Shown: one piece after another, positions 41,891-49,615 of the stretch
Position numbering within the stretch: position 1 is the first letter of the stretch
Layout of the letters: the number at the start of each line of letters is the position of its first letter
Assembly: GCA_945905735.1 (NCBI GenBank)
Contig: CAMDQC010000018.1
Location: 1 to 50,541 of the forward strand
Reading direction: 5' to 3'
DNA from: Prosthecobacter debontii
GTDB taxonomy: Bacteria > Verrucomicrobiota > Verrucomicrobiia > Chthoniobacterales > Chthoniobacteraceae
DNA length: 50,541 nt
Notes under the pieces: model-generated
Database searches by the model: none
What the model was told of the DNA's origin: nothing
The model's input: the letters and a program-made list of their open reading frames with translations, nothing else
Position numbers and translations under genes: made by a program

Positions 41891-43354
41891 TCATGCCTCG
41901 GCCTTCCGCAGTTTCATCGTCACACGCAACCCATTCGGCGCGCAATTCTCGGCAATGACGGTGCCTCGACAGGCTTCCACGCAGCTTTTAACAATCGTGA
42001 GGCCGAGGCCCGTCCCGCCTGTGCTGGCCGTTCGAGATTCGTCGATCCGAAAGAACGGGTTGAAAATCTTGGGCAGCGCATCAGCAGGGATTCCGGGGCC
42101 GTTATCAGTGATACACAGGAAGACCTCTTCGCCGTGCGCCTCGGCGGAAATCGAGACCGCCCCCGCATGCCCGCCGTAGCGGATAGCGTTGCGGACGACG
42201 TTGCCGATCGCACGCTGGAGCAACTCCGGAACCGCCTGCACGCAAAGCTCGGGATCGAGCGTTATGGACACCTGCGACGTATCTCCCGCCTCGCGGTAAA
42301 CTGCGCGGCCCACTATCTCTCCGAGCTTCACCACCACGAGCGGAGTCGTTTCGCCCAGCATTCCTGCGCGGGAAAACTGGAGAAGCTCGTTCACCAACTT
42401 CGCCATGTGCTCGATCTCCTCACGCACATCCGCGACTCGCGTTCCCTCAGTCGAAGCGATGCGCCGTTCAAGGATCTCAATCGCGACCTGCAGCCGCGCA
42501 ATCGGCGCACTGAGTTCATGCGCCACGTCGCCGAGGAAGCGCTTTTGCCCGGCCACATATCCCGCGAGCCGCGCTGCCATGCGGTTGATTTCAGCGCCGA
42601 GCGCGCCCACTTCATCCCTGCGATGCTCTTCACTACGCGCCGCGAAGTCCCCCTCAGCGAGCAGCTTCGTCGCAGCCTGCATCCGCGATAAACTGCGCGT
42701 AAGCCCACGGACGAATGGCAGCCAGACGAGCACCGAAAGAGCCAGCACGCCTGCACCGCCCCACAAATACGGACGCATATCGAAAAAGAACCCGTGCCCC
42801 GTCGGGGACGCAGACGATGCGAGCAAGAGCGCGCCACGCTCAAACTCCGGGTGTTGCGCATCGATGCGCGTTGTGGCCCAATACCGGTCTGGTCCGACGC
42901 TGTGAATAAAATCAGTCAGCGGAACACCCGGCGGCCGCTTGTCGGGCACATCCTGTTCCATGGGCGGCGGACGATCAAACCCCGGACGCCCTTCCGGTCC
43001 CGGCCCACGCCTGCGCTTCGGCGGCCCATCAAACCAGCCTCCGTGGACGGCGGGGGGCAAAGGTTCCCGAGGCCCGGCGATGCGTCGCCCATCCCGCGCA
43101 AAAAGGTAAAACTCCACGCGATACTTCGCGCCAGTCCGAGAAAGGATCGTGTCCCATTCACGGATATCCTGATCGAGCGCCTGAAAGAGAAACTCTCCCG
43201 CAACCTTGTCGAGATTCGCTGTGGCTGCACGCGCTGGGAGCGCCGAGAAACGAAACTGCTCGCGTACTAACAGCCAACCAGCAACGCCCACCACCGCGAG
43301 GTTCACAAAAAACCACGCGAGAATCTTCGCATACAAGGGAAAGCGCGGTCTCAT
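41891..43354 (-). CDS. Membrane sensor histidine kinase with a proline-rich periplasmic domain
   Basis: This 487-residue kinase has TM1 at about 10-30 and TM2 at 195-216. Between them is a periplasmic sensor whose residues ~100-145 are Pro/Gly/Arg-rich (WFDGPPKRRRGPGPEGRPG). HAMP (217-270) leads to the H-box FLGDVAHELSAPIARLQ with phosphoacceptor H279. ATPase boxes are GNVVRNAIRYGG, DNGPGIP and GGTGLGL. It resembles CpxA/EnvZ-type kinases. The start ATG overlaps the response-regulator stop (ATGA), indicating translational coupling. The signal sensed is not known; the di-haem peroxidase upstream suggests envelope oxidative stress. Confidence 0.9.
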   Translation of the reverse strand: MRPRFPLYAKILAWFFVNLAVVGVAGWLLVREQFRFSALPARAATANLDKVAGEFLFQALDQDIREWDTILSRTGAKYRVEFYLFARDGRRIAGPREPLPPAVHGGWFDGPPKRRRGPGPEGRPGFDRPPPMEQDVPDKRPPGVPLTDFIHSVGPDRYWATTRIDAQHPEFERGALLLASSASPTGHGFFFDMRPYLWGGAGVLALSVLVWLPFVRGLTRSLSRMQAATKLLAEGDFAARSEEHRRDEVGALGAEINRMAARLAGYVAGQKRFLGDVAHELSAPIARLQVAIEILERRIASTEGTRVADVREEIEHMAKLVNELLQFSRAGMLGETTPLVVVKLGEIVGRAVYREAGDTSQVSITLDPELCVQAVPELLQRAIGNVVRNAIRYGGHAGAVSISAEAHGEEVFLCITDNGPGIPADALPKIFNPFFRIDESRTASTGGTGLGLTIVKSCVEACRGTVIAENCAPNGLRVTMKLRKAEA

Positions 43355-44076
43355 TCCGCGTCCGGCTCCGTCAACATATAACCTGCGGCCCGCACCGTGC
43401 GAATGAAGCGCGGGTGTTTCGCATCATCGCCCAGCTTCCGCCGCAGCGCGGAAATGTGGACGTCGATCGAGCGGTCGAACACATCGTAGTTCCGGTCGCG
43501 CACATGCTCGATGATAGACTCCCGGGTCTTCACGCGTCCCTTCGCTTTCGCGAGCGCATACAAGATGTCGTATTCCACCGGCGTGAGTACTAACGGGTGC
43601 TCGTTCACTGCGGCCGTCCGCGTGTTCGGATTCACCCGCAGCGGCCCCACCGTGATCTCAGGAACAGGCGCATCGCTGTCATCCACTGTCCTCGCCGCCC
43701 GCCGAGTAATCGCCCGCAGCCGCGCCAGCAGTTCCCGCGTGGAGAACGTCTTTGGGATATAGTCATCCGCGCCGATCTCGAGACCCACGATACGGTCCGC
43801 ATCGTCACCGCGCCCTGTAAACATCAGCACTGGAAGGTCCGGTTTCGCCGCGCGAATGCGCTTGAGCACTTCCAACCCATCGCAGCCCGGGAGCATGAAA
43901 TCGAGCAACACCACGCTCCACGTTTCCGCGAGCGCCCGCTCCGCTCCGCACGGCCCGGTATGTTCCGCAAGGACGTCGTAGCCGAGCGGCGAAAGGTAGT
44001 CCGTGATGAGGCGGCACAGCTTTTGATCGTCGTCGATCACCAGCAGGCGTTGTGCGGAGTTACTGTCGTTGCTCAT
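43351..44076 (-). CDS. OmpR-family response regulator
   Basis: From ATG 44076 there are 241 residues: receiver (1-~120) with acidic IDDDQK (15-17), phospho-acceptor D59 in LLDFMLPG, and Lys in DDYIPKTFS. A winged-helix OmpR/PhoB DNA-binding domain follows: TPVEYDILYALAKAKGRVKT, SIDVHISALRRKLGDD and RTVRAAGYML. PKTF in place of the more usual PKPF is a minor variation. The 43-base gap to the peroxidase and the ATGA overlap with the kinase make peroxidase-regulator-kinase a probable operon. Regulated genes beyond this are unknown. Confidence 0.92.
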   Translation of the reverse strand: MSNDSNSAQRLLVIDDDQKLCRLITDYLSPLGYDVLAEHTGPCGAERALAETWSVVLLDFMLPGCDGLEVLKRIRAAKPDLPVLMFTGRGDDADRIVGLEIGADDYIPKTFSTRELLARLRAITRRAARTVDDSDAPVPEITVGPLRVNPNTRTAAVNEHPLVLTPVEYDILYALAKAKGRVKTRESIIEHVRDRNYDVFDRSIDVHISALRRKLGDDAKHPRFIRTVRAAGYMLTEPDAE

Positions 44077-44119
44077 TGATGGAGATTGGCTATGAACCCG
44101 CTCGAACGAAACGAAAAAC

Positions 44120-45502
44120 TCAGTTTCCATATTGGAATGGGTCCGAGAACTTCACGTCCGTACTCAACGAGGCGTCCGTCAACGTCCGCATGAATGCTAC
44201 CAGCGCCGCCTTCTGCGCTGCGGTGAGATTCAGCCGCCGAGGCTGGACCGGACCGGGGCCGGGATTGCGCAGGGGCCCCGATAGATTTGGGTGCGCCACC
44301 ACGCCGCTATTATAGAACTCCACGACTTCCTCCAGCGTCGCGAACCGACCGTCGTGCATATACGGCGCGGTCAGCGCGATGTTGCGTAGCGACGGCACCT
44401 TGAAGAGTCCTTCATCCTGGGGCAGCCCGGTCAACGCCCCCACTCCCTTGTCCACATACGGATTCTCCAGCCCATTATTAGTGATCGCTCCTCCGGGCAC
44501 GAAATTATCCGTGCCGTGACACGCCGCGCAGCCGCCTTGGTTCGGCGTATTAAAAATCGTCCGCCCTTGGTTTTCCTCCGCCGTGAAATTGGCAAAGCCC
44601 GACGCCGCGCCCACGTCAAACTTTGTCTGCGTGGAAACAATCGAGCGCACGAACTGCGCGAGTGCTTTCGAGATACGGTCGGATGTGACCGCCGAAGTCC
44701 CAAACGCATTCGTAAAAAGCGTCTGGTAATAAGGCTCCGCCGCCAGCTTCGTCTCCAAGGCGGGCAGCGTCATCCCCATCTCCACCGCGTTTTGAATCGG
44801 CTGCAACACCTGCGCCTCCAGCGTCGCCGCGCGCTCATCCCAGAAGAACTTCACGCGCTGATACCACCGCGCGTTGGCCAGCCCCATCGAGTTCCGCCCC
44901 GTCAGCCCGCCGTTGAACCCCACGCTAAACTGCTCGGGGTCCGAGAACCCATTCGCCTGCTGGTGGCACGACGCGCACGACACCGTGTTATTAAAAGACA
45001 GCCGCTTATCGTAAAACAGCACCCGCCCCAAAGTCGCCGCCGGGTTCGTCACCGGATTATTCACCGGCGTATTATCCTGCCCCAAGATGGGCTGCTGCAA
45101 GAAACTCGGCGGCAGAGTAGGATTCGCGTAGTTCGCGAGCGGTGTGGGGACGGAAAGCCCATTTGCCACCGTGCTCGTTCCCGTTTGCTGCGATGGATCG
45201 AACACCATGCGGAAGAACTGCCCCGCCGGAGCCCCTGTGCGCGGGATGCTTTTCGTGAATCGCCCATTGTGTACCTTCCAAGTCTCCACGTCCGTCCATG
45301 TCGTGAAGTTCGTAGTGCTTTGCAATTTCCAAGAATGATTCCCGGGATCTGCAATCTCGACTTGCCCGATATTTTCTACAGTCCCCGCGTTCATTTTGAA
45401 GGAAGCGCCCGCCGGCAACTGCCCCGCCGCCCAAGGCGCAGACAGTGCAAGGATTCCAAGGATGGCCAGTGAGTTGAAAGTAGGTGTGTGTTTGGTTTTC
45501 AT
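44120..45502 (-). CDS. Di-haem cytochrome c peroxidase/MauG-family protein with N-terminal verrucomicrobial module
   Basis: The ATG at 45502 gives 460 residues and a signal peptide (SLAILGILALSAPWAAG). Two haem-c motifs, VSCASCHQQANGFSDP and GCAACHGTDNF, belong to the CcpA/MauG di-haem fold, with LGRVLFYDKRLS and LRNIALTAPYMHDGRFATLE. These enzymes reduce hydrogen peroxide in the periplasm or oxidise protein residues (family knowledge). Before the first haem domain is an extra ~90-residue module, LQSTTNFTTWTDVETW ... GQFFRMVF, like the C-terminal tail of the giant protease at 2359-9069. A frame open to 45562 is not the real N-terminus. It leads the operon with the two-component system. Confidence 0.88.
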   Translation of the reverse strand: MKTKHTPTFNSLAILGILALSAPWAAGQLPAGASFKMNAGTVENIGQVEIADPGNHSWKLQSTTNFTTWTDVETWKVHNGRFTKSIPRTGAPAGQFFRMVFDPSQQTGTSTVANGLSVPTPLANYANPTLPPSFLQQPILGQDNTPVNNPVTNPAATLGRVLFYDKRLSFNNTVSCASCHQQANGFSDPEQFSVGFNGGLTGRNSMGLANARWYQRVKFFWDERAATLEAQVLQPIQNAVEMGMTLPALETKLAAEPYYQTLFTNAFGTSAVTSDRISKALAQFVRSIVSTQTKFDVGAASGFANFTAEENQGRTIFNTPNQGGCAACHGTDNFVPGGAITNNGLENPYVDKGVGALTGLPQDEGLFKVPSLRNIALTAPYMHDGRFATLEEVVEFYNSGVVAHPNLSGPLRNPGPGPVQPRRLNLTAAQKAALVAFMRTLTDASLSTDVKFSDPFQYGN

Positions 45503-45714
45503 CGTTCTAAGATTACGGCGAACACTCTCGCACCCGACTGTAAAGACCGTGTGTGCAACCAAGCCGAGAGTTGTGAAGCGGGAGTAAAATACGGCTTCGA
45601 GGCAGCTCCTGCGCGTATGTGCAGGCAGAGAGTTTCCGATTTGCCGGGTGGCCGTGCATTCTTTCTCAAACCATTTCCTTGCGGGAATCGCGGAGGCCGC
45701 TTATCTCCCGCGAC

Positions 45715-45999
45715 ATGGCAAACGTACTCAGCTCAAAAGAAATCAAAGCAGCACTCAAAGACCTCCCCCAATGGGAAAGCGAAGGCAAAACCATTGAGAG
45801 GACTTTCGAGTTCGACGACTTCGCGCAAGCGATAGACTTCGTGAATGGCGTCGCCGAGCTTGCCGAGGAAAACGAACACCACCCGGACATCGAGATTCAC
45901 TACAGCAAAGTGCGCCTCGTCCTCTCCACCCACAGCAAGGGCGGAGTGACGGAGTCGGACCTCGATTTGGCCGAGAAAATTGACACATTGGTGGATTGA
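45715..45999 (+). CDS. phhB: 4a-hydroxytetrahydrobiopterin dehydratase (PCD/DCoH)
   Basis: A 94-residue protein from ATG 45715. The PCD signature ENEHHPDIEIHYSKVRLVLS contains the His-His-Pro and conserved Tyr, and STHSKGGVTESDLDLA completes the pattern. The enzyme dehydrates 4a-hydroxytetrahydrobiopterin, recycling the pterin after phenylalanine hydroxylase, and in many bacteria has an undefined role without phhA (family knowledge). The upstream 212 bases are intergenic and presumably hold the promoters of this gene and the divergent peroxidase. A tiny ORF follows with a TTGA overlap. Confidence 0.92.
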   Translation: MANVLSSKEIKAALKDLPQWESEGKTIERTFEFDDFAQAIDFVNGVAELAEENEHHPDIEIHYSKVRLVLSTHSKGGVTESDLDLAEKIDTLVD

Positions 46000-46133
46000 G
46001 CAAGCGCGCCGCCAGCCTCGTCGTAGCGACCCTCGTCGCTGCGGTGTGGGCGTTCATCGAATGGCGAGCGCAACCTCCGCCACCGCCCGCAGTGAAGGCG
46101 TTCCCGTGGGAAAGCGGCTACTTCACGAAATAG
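45996..46133 (+). CDS. Possible 45-residue membrane peptide coupled to phhB
   Basis: A TTG at 45996 overlaps the phhB stop (TTGA). The frame gives MSKRAASLVVATLVAAVW, a hydrophobic helix after a basic start, then a Pro-rich WRAQPPPPPAVKA and ESGYFTK. One transmembrane or signal-anchor helix is plausible. The 3' end overlaps the convergent rex gene by 16 bases. No family is recognised and the ORF is very short, but the overlap and hydrophobic composition argue for more than chance. Confidence 0.35.
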   Translation: MSKRAASLVVATLVAAVWAFIEWRAQPPPPPAVKAFPWESGYFTK

Positions 46134-46738
46134 CTCAGATTTTCGAGCTGGATGGCGAGATCCACATTGTTCACCACGACGCGCTCCGGCACATGCAGGA
46201 CGCTCGGCGCGAAGTTCAGGATCGCCTGAATCCCGGCCTCGATCAGCGTGTTCGCCACCGACTGCGCGAAGCTGCCCGGCACCGTGAGAATCGCCAGCCG
46301 CACATTGCGTTCGCGGATGAAGGATGAGAGCTGCTCCATCGGCAAAATGGGCACTTTAATGTCTCTCGGGCGTTTGCGTTCGGTATCCATATCGAACGCC
46401 GCTACAAACTCAAATCCCTCCTTCGCAAACCCGCCGTAGCGCAAAAGCGCCGTCCCGAGTTGCCCCGCGCCGACGAGGATGACGGGCTGGAGCTTCGCCA
46501 TCCCAAGCACCTCTGTAATCGCCTTACTGAGATCAGCGACGCTGTAGCCGAGGCCGCGAGTACCCCATTGACCAAAATATGTGAGATCTTTACGGAGTTG
46601 CGTGGGCTTTACCGCAGCCGCAGTCGCCAGCGCACCGGAGCTTACCGTGGACACTCCATTCTCTTTAAGTCGTTGGAGCGCACGGTTATAGATGGATAAT
46701 CTGTATATGGTTTTCCTTGGAATATCGGCCTTCTGCAT
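46118..46738 (-). CDS. rex: Redox-sensing transcriptional repressor Rex
   Basis: Translation from ATG 46738 gives 206 residues (typical Rex length ~210). N-terminal winged helix: RLSIYNRALQRLKENG, and KPTQLRKDLTYFGQWGTRGLGY, a very diagnostic stretch. The Rossmann NAD(H) domain starts ILVGAGQLGTALLRYGGF, and NFAPSVLHVPERVVVNNVD lies in its C-terminal part. Rex senses the NADH/NAD+ ratio and represses fermentation and respiration genes (family knowledge). An ORF extending to 46963 runs across the tRNA gene and is an artefact. A half-conserved Rex-like box lies just upstream of the start, so autoregulation is possible. Confidence 0.95.
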   Translation of the reverse strand: MQKADIPRKTIYRLSIYNRALQRLKENGVSTVSSGALATAAAVKPTQLRKDLTYFGQWGTRGLGYSVADLSKAITEVLGMAKLQPVILVGAGQLGTALLRYGGFAKEGFEFVAAFDMDTERKRPRDIKVPILPMEQLSSFIRERNVRLAILTVPGSFAQSVANTLIEAGIQAILNFAPSVLHVPERVVVNNVDLAIQLENLSYFVK

Positions 46739-46741
46739 TTC

Positions 46742-46759
46742 TTTGTGAAACAGAACAAA
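46742..46759 (-). promoter_or_regulatory. Candidate Rex operator upstream of rex
   Basis: TTTGTGAAACAGAACAAA is an imperfect inverted repeat (TTTGT/ACAAA); its left half, TTGTGAA, equals the Rex consensus half-site. It lies 4-21 bases before the rex ATG. The right half is degenerate, so support is modest. Confidence 0.3.
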
Positions 46760-46805
46760 AAACACGCGGAGCGCCAGTGTTTTCTTCTCCACGACAAGGA
46801 AAAGG

Positions 46806-46890
46806 TACCGACAGCGGGACTCGAACCCGCACGGAAGTTGCCCTCCAAGGGATTTTAAGTCCCATGCGTCTGCCATTTCGCCATGTCGGC
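46806..46890 (-). tRNA. tRNA-Leu(UAA)
   Basis: Minus-strand sequence starts GCCGACATGGCGAAATGGCA and ends with the T-arm GGGTTCGAGTCCCGCTGTCGGTA. The acceptor stem GCCGACA pairs with TGTCGGT (one G-U). The anticodon loop CTTAAAA gives anticodon UAA, and a long variable arm fits the leucine type. Length is 85 nucleotides to the discriminator A; CCA is not encoded, since the genomic bases that follow are CCT. Confidence 0.93.
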
Positions 46891-47042
46891 GATACCTTGC
46901 GCACATCCAATCCGATGCGCGTGCCGAATGCAATCGGGGCTTTAAAAAAATGCGTTTCTTCACGCAATTTTCAGAGGCATACGTCCAAAAGTGGAAAATT
47001 TCCCTTCTTTCCCACCAATGGGTGTGCTATTGTGACCCTCCT

Positions 47043-47357
47043 ATGTCTATCGCAAAGAAACCCGCATTCAGCCGTCGGCTCCCGGATTTAGTGACAGAAG
47101 AACTCGCTTCCGCTCTGTCACGCAAGACCGGTTACGAGTTCAAAGACCTTTTCGACGTGGTCCACGAAAACCTCAAAGCGCGCAACGCAGCCAGTGGTGG
47201 CGAGGAGATGCTCCGCCTCCGCGCATACGAGAAACTCCAAAACCTCGTCTCCCGTGGAATGGTCAAAATCACCGTCGGTAAAGACGGCAAGAAGAGCTAC
47301 AAAGGCCTGCCCAAGCAGCTCGCCACGCTCCAGACCAACGTCACACCTGCGATTTAA
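47043..47357 (+). CDS. Small conserved-looking protein ahead of nuoA
   Basis: From ATG 47043 there are 104 residues, mostly helical and basic (RRLPDLVTEELASALSRKTG, YEKLQNLVSRGMVKITVGKD). The C-terminal VKITVGKDGKKSYKGL might form a winged-helix-type wing. I do not recognise the family. The TAA stop abuts the GTG of nuoA without a gap, indicating coupled translation. A TGCTATTGT extended -10-like element lies at 47025-47033, so close to the ATG that the transcript would be nearly leaderless; no Shine-Dalgarno site is visible. A role with complex I is a guess from position only. Confidence 0.6.
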   Translation: MSIAKKPAFSRRLPDLVTEELASALSRKTGYEFKDLFDVVHENLKARNAASGGEEMLRLRAYEKLQNLVSRGMVKITVGKDGKKSYKGLPKQLATLQTNVTPAI

Positions 47358-47732
47358 GTGAAAGAGTTCTTTCCCGTCCTCATACAGGTCGGAATCGTTC
47401 TTGGGTTTGGCGCGGTGACACTGGCTATCAGCATCCTTCTCGGAAAATCCGGGAAGCGCACCGCCACCAAAGACATGGCCTACGAGTGCGGCATGGTCCC
47501 GCAAGGTGAAGCGCAGCCGCGATTTGCGGTGAAGTTTTACCTCATAGCCATGCTCTTCATCCTGTTCGATATCGAGGTCGTCTTCCTTTATCCGTGGGCC
47601 GTCAACTTTAAGATGATGATCGTCAAATACGGCTCCACCATCTTCTGGAGCATGACGGGGTTCCTCTCGCTCGTCACTGTCGGCTACATCTACGCCATCA
47701 AAAAAGGCGTGCTCGACTGGAAAAAGAGCTAA
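47358..47732 (+). CDS. nuoA: NADH-quinone oxidoreductase subunit A
   Basis: This 124-residue membrane protein starts at GTG immediately after the preceding stop. Three transmembrane helices are seen, and the strongly conserved AYECGMVPQGEAQPRFAVKF and FDIEVVFLYPWAVNF identify NuoA. The subunit forms part of the quinone-site region of respiratory complex I. Unusually no nuoB, nuoC or other nuo gene follows; a strong terminator ends the unit. Other subunits must be elsewhere on the chromosome if complex I is functional. Confidence 0.94.
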   Translation: MKEFFPVLIQVGIVLGFGAVTLAISILLGKSGKRTATKDMAYECGMVPQGEAQPRFAVKFYLIAMLFILFDIEVVFLYPWAVNFKMMIVKYGSTIFWSMTGFLSLVTVGYIYAIKKGVLDWKKS

Positions 47733-47752
47733 CCCATCACCAACAAACTATT

Positions 47753-47797
47753 GCGGCCCGGCTGTTGCACGAGTAACAGCCGGGCCGCTTCTTTTTC
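47753..47797 (+). terminator. Strong rho-independent terminator after nuoA
   Basis: A perfect 14-bp stem, GCGGCCCGGCTGTT (47753-47766) with AACAGCCGGGCCGC (47775-47788), has an 8-base loop and is followed by TTCTTTTTC. It lies 20 bases after nuoA and stops the transcript only 15 bases before the Dabb gene starts. Confidence 0.93.
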
Positions 47798-47803
47798 ACA
47801 GCT

Positions 47804-48121
47804 ATGATTCACTCTGTCACTCTCTACCGCGTCCGTCCCGAAGTGGATGAAAAGCGCCTCGACCAAATGATGATCTCTGCCCGCGTCGGCATGTTGAAAA
47901 TTCCTGAAGTCCAAGGCGTTCGGACCGGGAAAAATGTCGAGCCAGGCGCACCGTGGGGCTTTTTCGTCGCGCTGGATGTGGAGAGCATGGACCGACTGAA
48001 ACTCGTCCACGAAGACGCGATCTACATCAAGTTCCAAGCCGACATCCTTTCTAGCACGGTAGAAGAACAATTCGTAGCCAACTACGAGATGCAGCCGGGG
48101 AAGAGCATCAAATTTTCGTAA
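47804..48121 (+). CDS. Stress-response A/B barrel (Dabb) domain protein
   Basis: A 105-residue protein whose opening MIHSVTLYRVRPEVDEKRL and central GVRTGKNVEPGAPWGFFVALDVES match the Dabb family: a small dimeric α/β barrel. Members have scattered roles and often no known substrate (family knowledge). The start is 15 bases after the nuoA terminator, so a promoter would have to overlap the terminator, or readthrough supplies transcription. There is no close partner gene. Confidence 0.8.
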   Translation: MIHSVTLYRVRPEVDEKRLDQMMISARVGMLKIPEVQGVRTGKNVEPGAPWGFFVALDVESMDRLKLVHEDAIYIKFQADILSSTVEEQFVANYEMQPGKSIKFS

Positions 48122-48235
48122 GCCCTTTATTAAGACGTAAGCCGGAACTTTTAGTATCTCCGCACGCACACCAATTTGAGAGATCCGAGTGAATACAGTT
48201 TCCATCCTCCCGGCGGCCCGGTAAAGGCGCTCGCA

Positions 48236-49615
48236 ATGCTCAATCGTCATGCCACTTTTTTTGTGCTGACTACGCTTCTTTTCACCGCGTGCGAAAAGAA
48301 GCCCGTGCCCCCTCCCGCCACGCCGCCGCCCACGGCGACTCCTACGCCCGTGCCGACTCCCCGCCCCACTCCCACACCGACACCCGTGCCCACGCCGCCA
48401 CCCACGCCGTATGTGCCGATGAAGTCTTTACAGACCGGCAGCATGTTTAACGGCATGACCTTCAAGGCGAACCTTGAAACGACCGTCGGCAGAACTGCGA
48501 CGAACGAGCGTGAAGACGCCGCGAGCTACACCATCGAGATGAATGTGCGCGTGAACATCCCGAAGCCGCACAAGCTCCTGCCGGAACTTCAGAAGCTCTC
48601 GCCAAGCATAGACAAACTCCTGCCCGGCCTCCCCGCGATGCTCGATAGCGCGAAAGTCTCACCGGAATTTGACGAGTTGTATCGCAACAAAGTCACCTCC
48701 CTCCGCTCAAATCTAAACCGACTCGACAACCTGCTCTCGCGCCACAATTTCTACGACTGCGAGACGATCCTCGAACTCACGCACCCGACGACAAAGCGTA
48801 AAGCCGTGCTCATTCAATCCGACATGGATGTGGATACCGACGGCTCCGACGGCGACCGCATCGCGACGGTCGATACGGGAAACTCGCGCACTTTCCAGCC
48901 CTTCACCAGCTACCACTGGCCGAAGCGCACCAAGAACCCAAACCCCGTCGAACCCGTCTGGCAAAAGCGCATCGCCGACAACGACGCAAAGGTCGCCCGC
49001 GCCGATACAACGGATGCAGAAAAGCAGCGACTGCGCGCCGAGAACAATCGCCTGCGCGTGGAGTTGCGCGATTTACAAACCCACAGCTACCTCGCGGGCG
49101 CGTTCGATCCATTTATCGTACTGCCGACGACGATGTTTGGGCGCAACCACTCCGGCTTTGTCCCCAAAATCGGCGACTACTGCGTCATCATCGTAGGCGA
49201 AGGCCTTTATCCCGGCATCGTCGGCGACGCCGGGCCAACGACGAAAATCGGAGAGGCATCACTGCGACTTTGCCGCCAAATCACCGCCCGAGCGAGCGGC
49301 GAAAACCGCGCCCTCAGCGACCTGAAGGCGACCTACCTCGTCTTCACCAGCACCGCCGAAAAGACTGCGACGCCACCCAACTATGCTCAATGGCGGACAC
49401 GCTGCGAGGAACTGCTCAACGACTTCGGCGGCTTCACCGGCGAGCTGTTCGCATGGCCCGACATCACGCGCCCCGCTGTGCCCGAGCCGCCGCCAGTGGT
49501 CGTGCCCGCCGTCCCTGCCGTCCCAGCAGCAGTGCCCGCTACGCCCTCCGCACCGCAAAGCCCACCGGCGCCAGCGCCTGTCAAAAAGGCACCGCAACCC
49601 CCGAAATCAACGTGA
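48236..49615 (+). CDS. Lipoprotein with a GH75-chitosanase-like domain and Pro/Thr linkers
   Basis: From ATG 48236 the product has 459 residues; a longer frame from 48176 lacks a sensible leader. The signal peptide ends LLFTAC, a slightly atypical lipobox, then a ~40-residue Pro/Thr linker (48300-48410) follows. The globular part has landmarks of glycoside hydrolase family 75: DMDVDTDGSDGDR (about residue 196), FTSYHW, FIVLPTTMF, GDYCVIIVGEGLYPG and GIVGDAGPTTKIGEASLRLC. D331 and E340, nine residues apart, match the spacing I recall for the catalytic Asp and Glu of Aspergillus chitosanase. A second Pro/Ala/Val linker ends the protein. Glycan hydrolysis at the outer membrane is inferred; the overlapped 3' end converges with the next gene. 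Confidence 0.72.
   Translation: MLNRHATFFVLTTLLFTACEKKPVPPPATPPPTATPTPVPTPRPTPTPTPVPTPPPTPYVPMKSLQTGSMFNGMTFKANLETTVGRTATNEREDAASYTIEMNVRVNIPKPHKLLPELQKLSPSIDKLLPGLPAMLDSAKVSPEFDELYRNKVTSLRSNLNRLDNLLSRHNFYDCETILELTHPTTKRKAVLIQSDMDVDTDGSDGDRIATVDTGNSRTFQPFTSYHWPKRTKNPNPVEPVWQKRIADNDAKVARADTTDAEKQRLRAENNRLRVELRDLQTHSYLAGAFDPFIVLPTTMFGRNHSGFVPKIGDYCVIIVGEGLYPGIVGDAGPTTKIGEASLRLCRQITARASGENRALSDLKATYLVFTSTAEKTATPPNYAQWRTRCEELLNDFGGFTGELFAWPDITRPAVPEPPPVVVPAVPAVPAAVPATPSAPQSPPAPAPVKKAPQPPKST

Noticed and set aside
46739..46963. N-terminal extension of the rex frame
   Set aside because: It runs through the tRNA-Leu gene; Rex homology begins at the ATG at 46738.
46946..46970. Small hairpin TGCGT/ACGCA with a T7 run on the minus strand
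   Set aside because: Only 5 bp and no adjacent minus-strand gene whose transcript it would end; likely chance in the tRNA upstream region.
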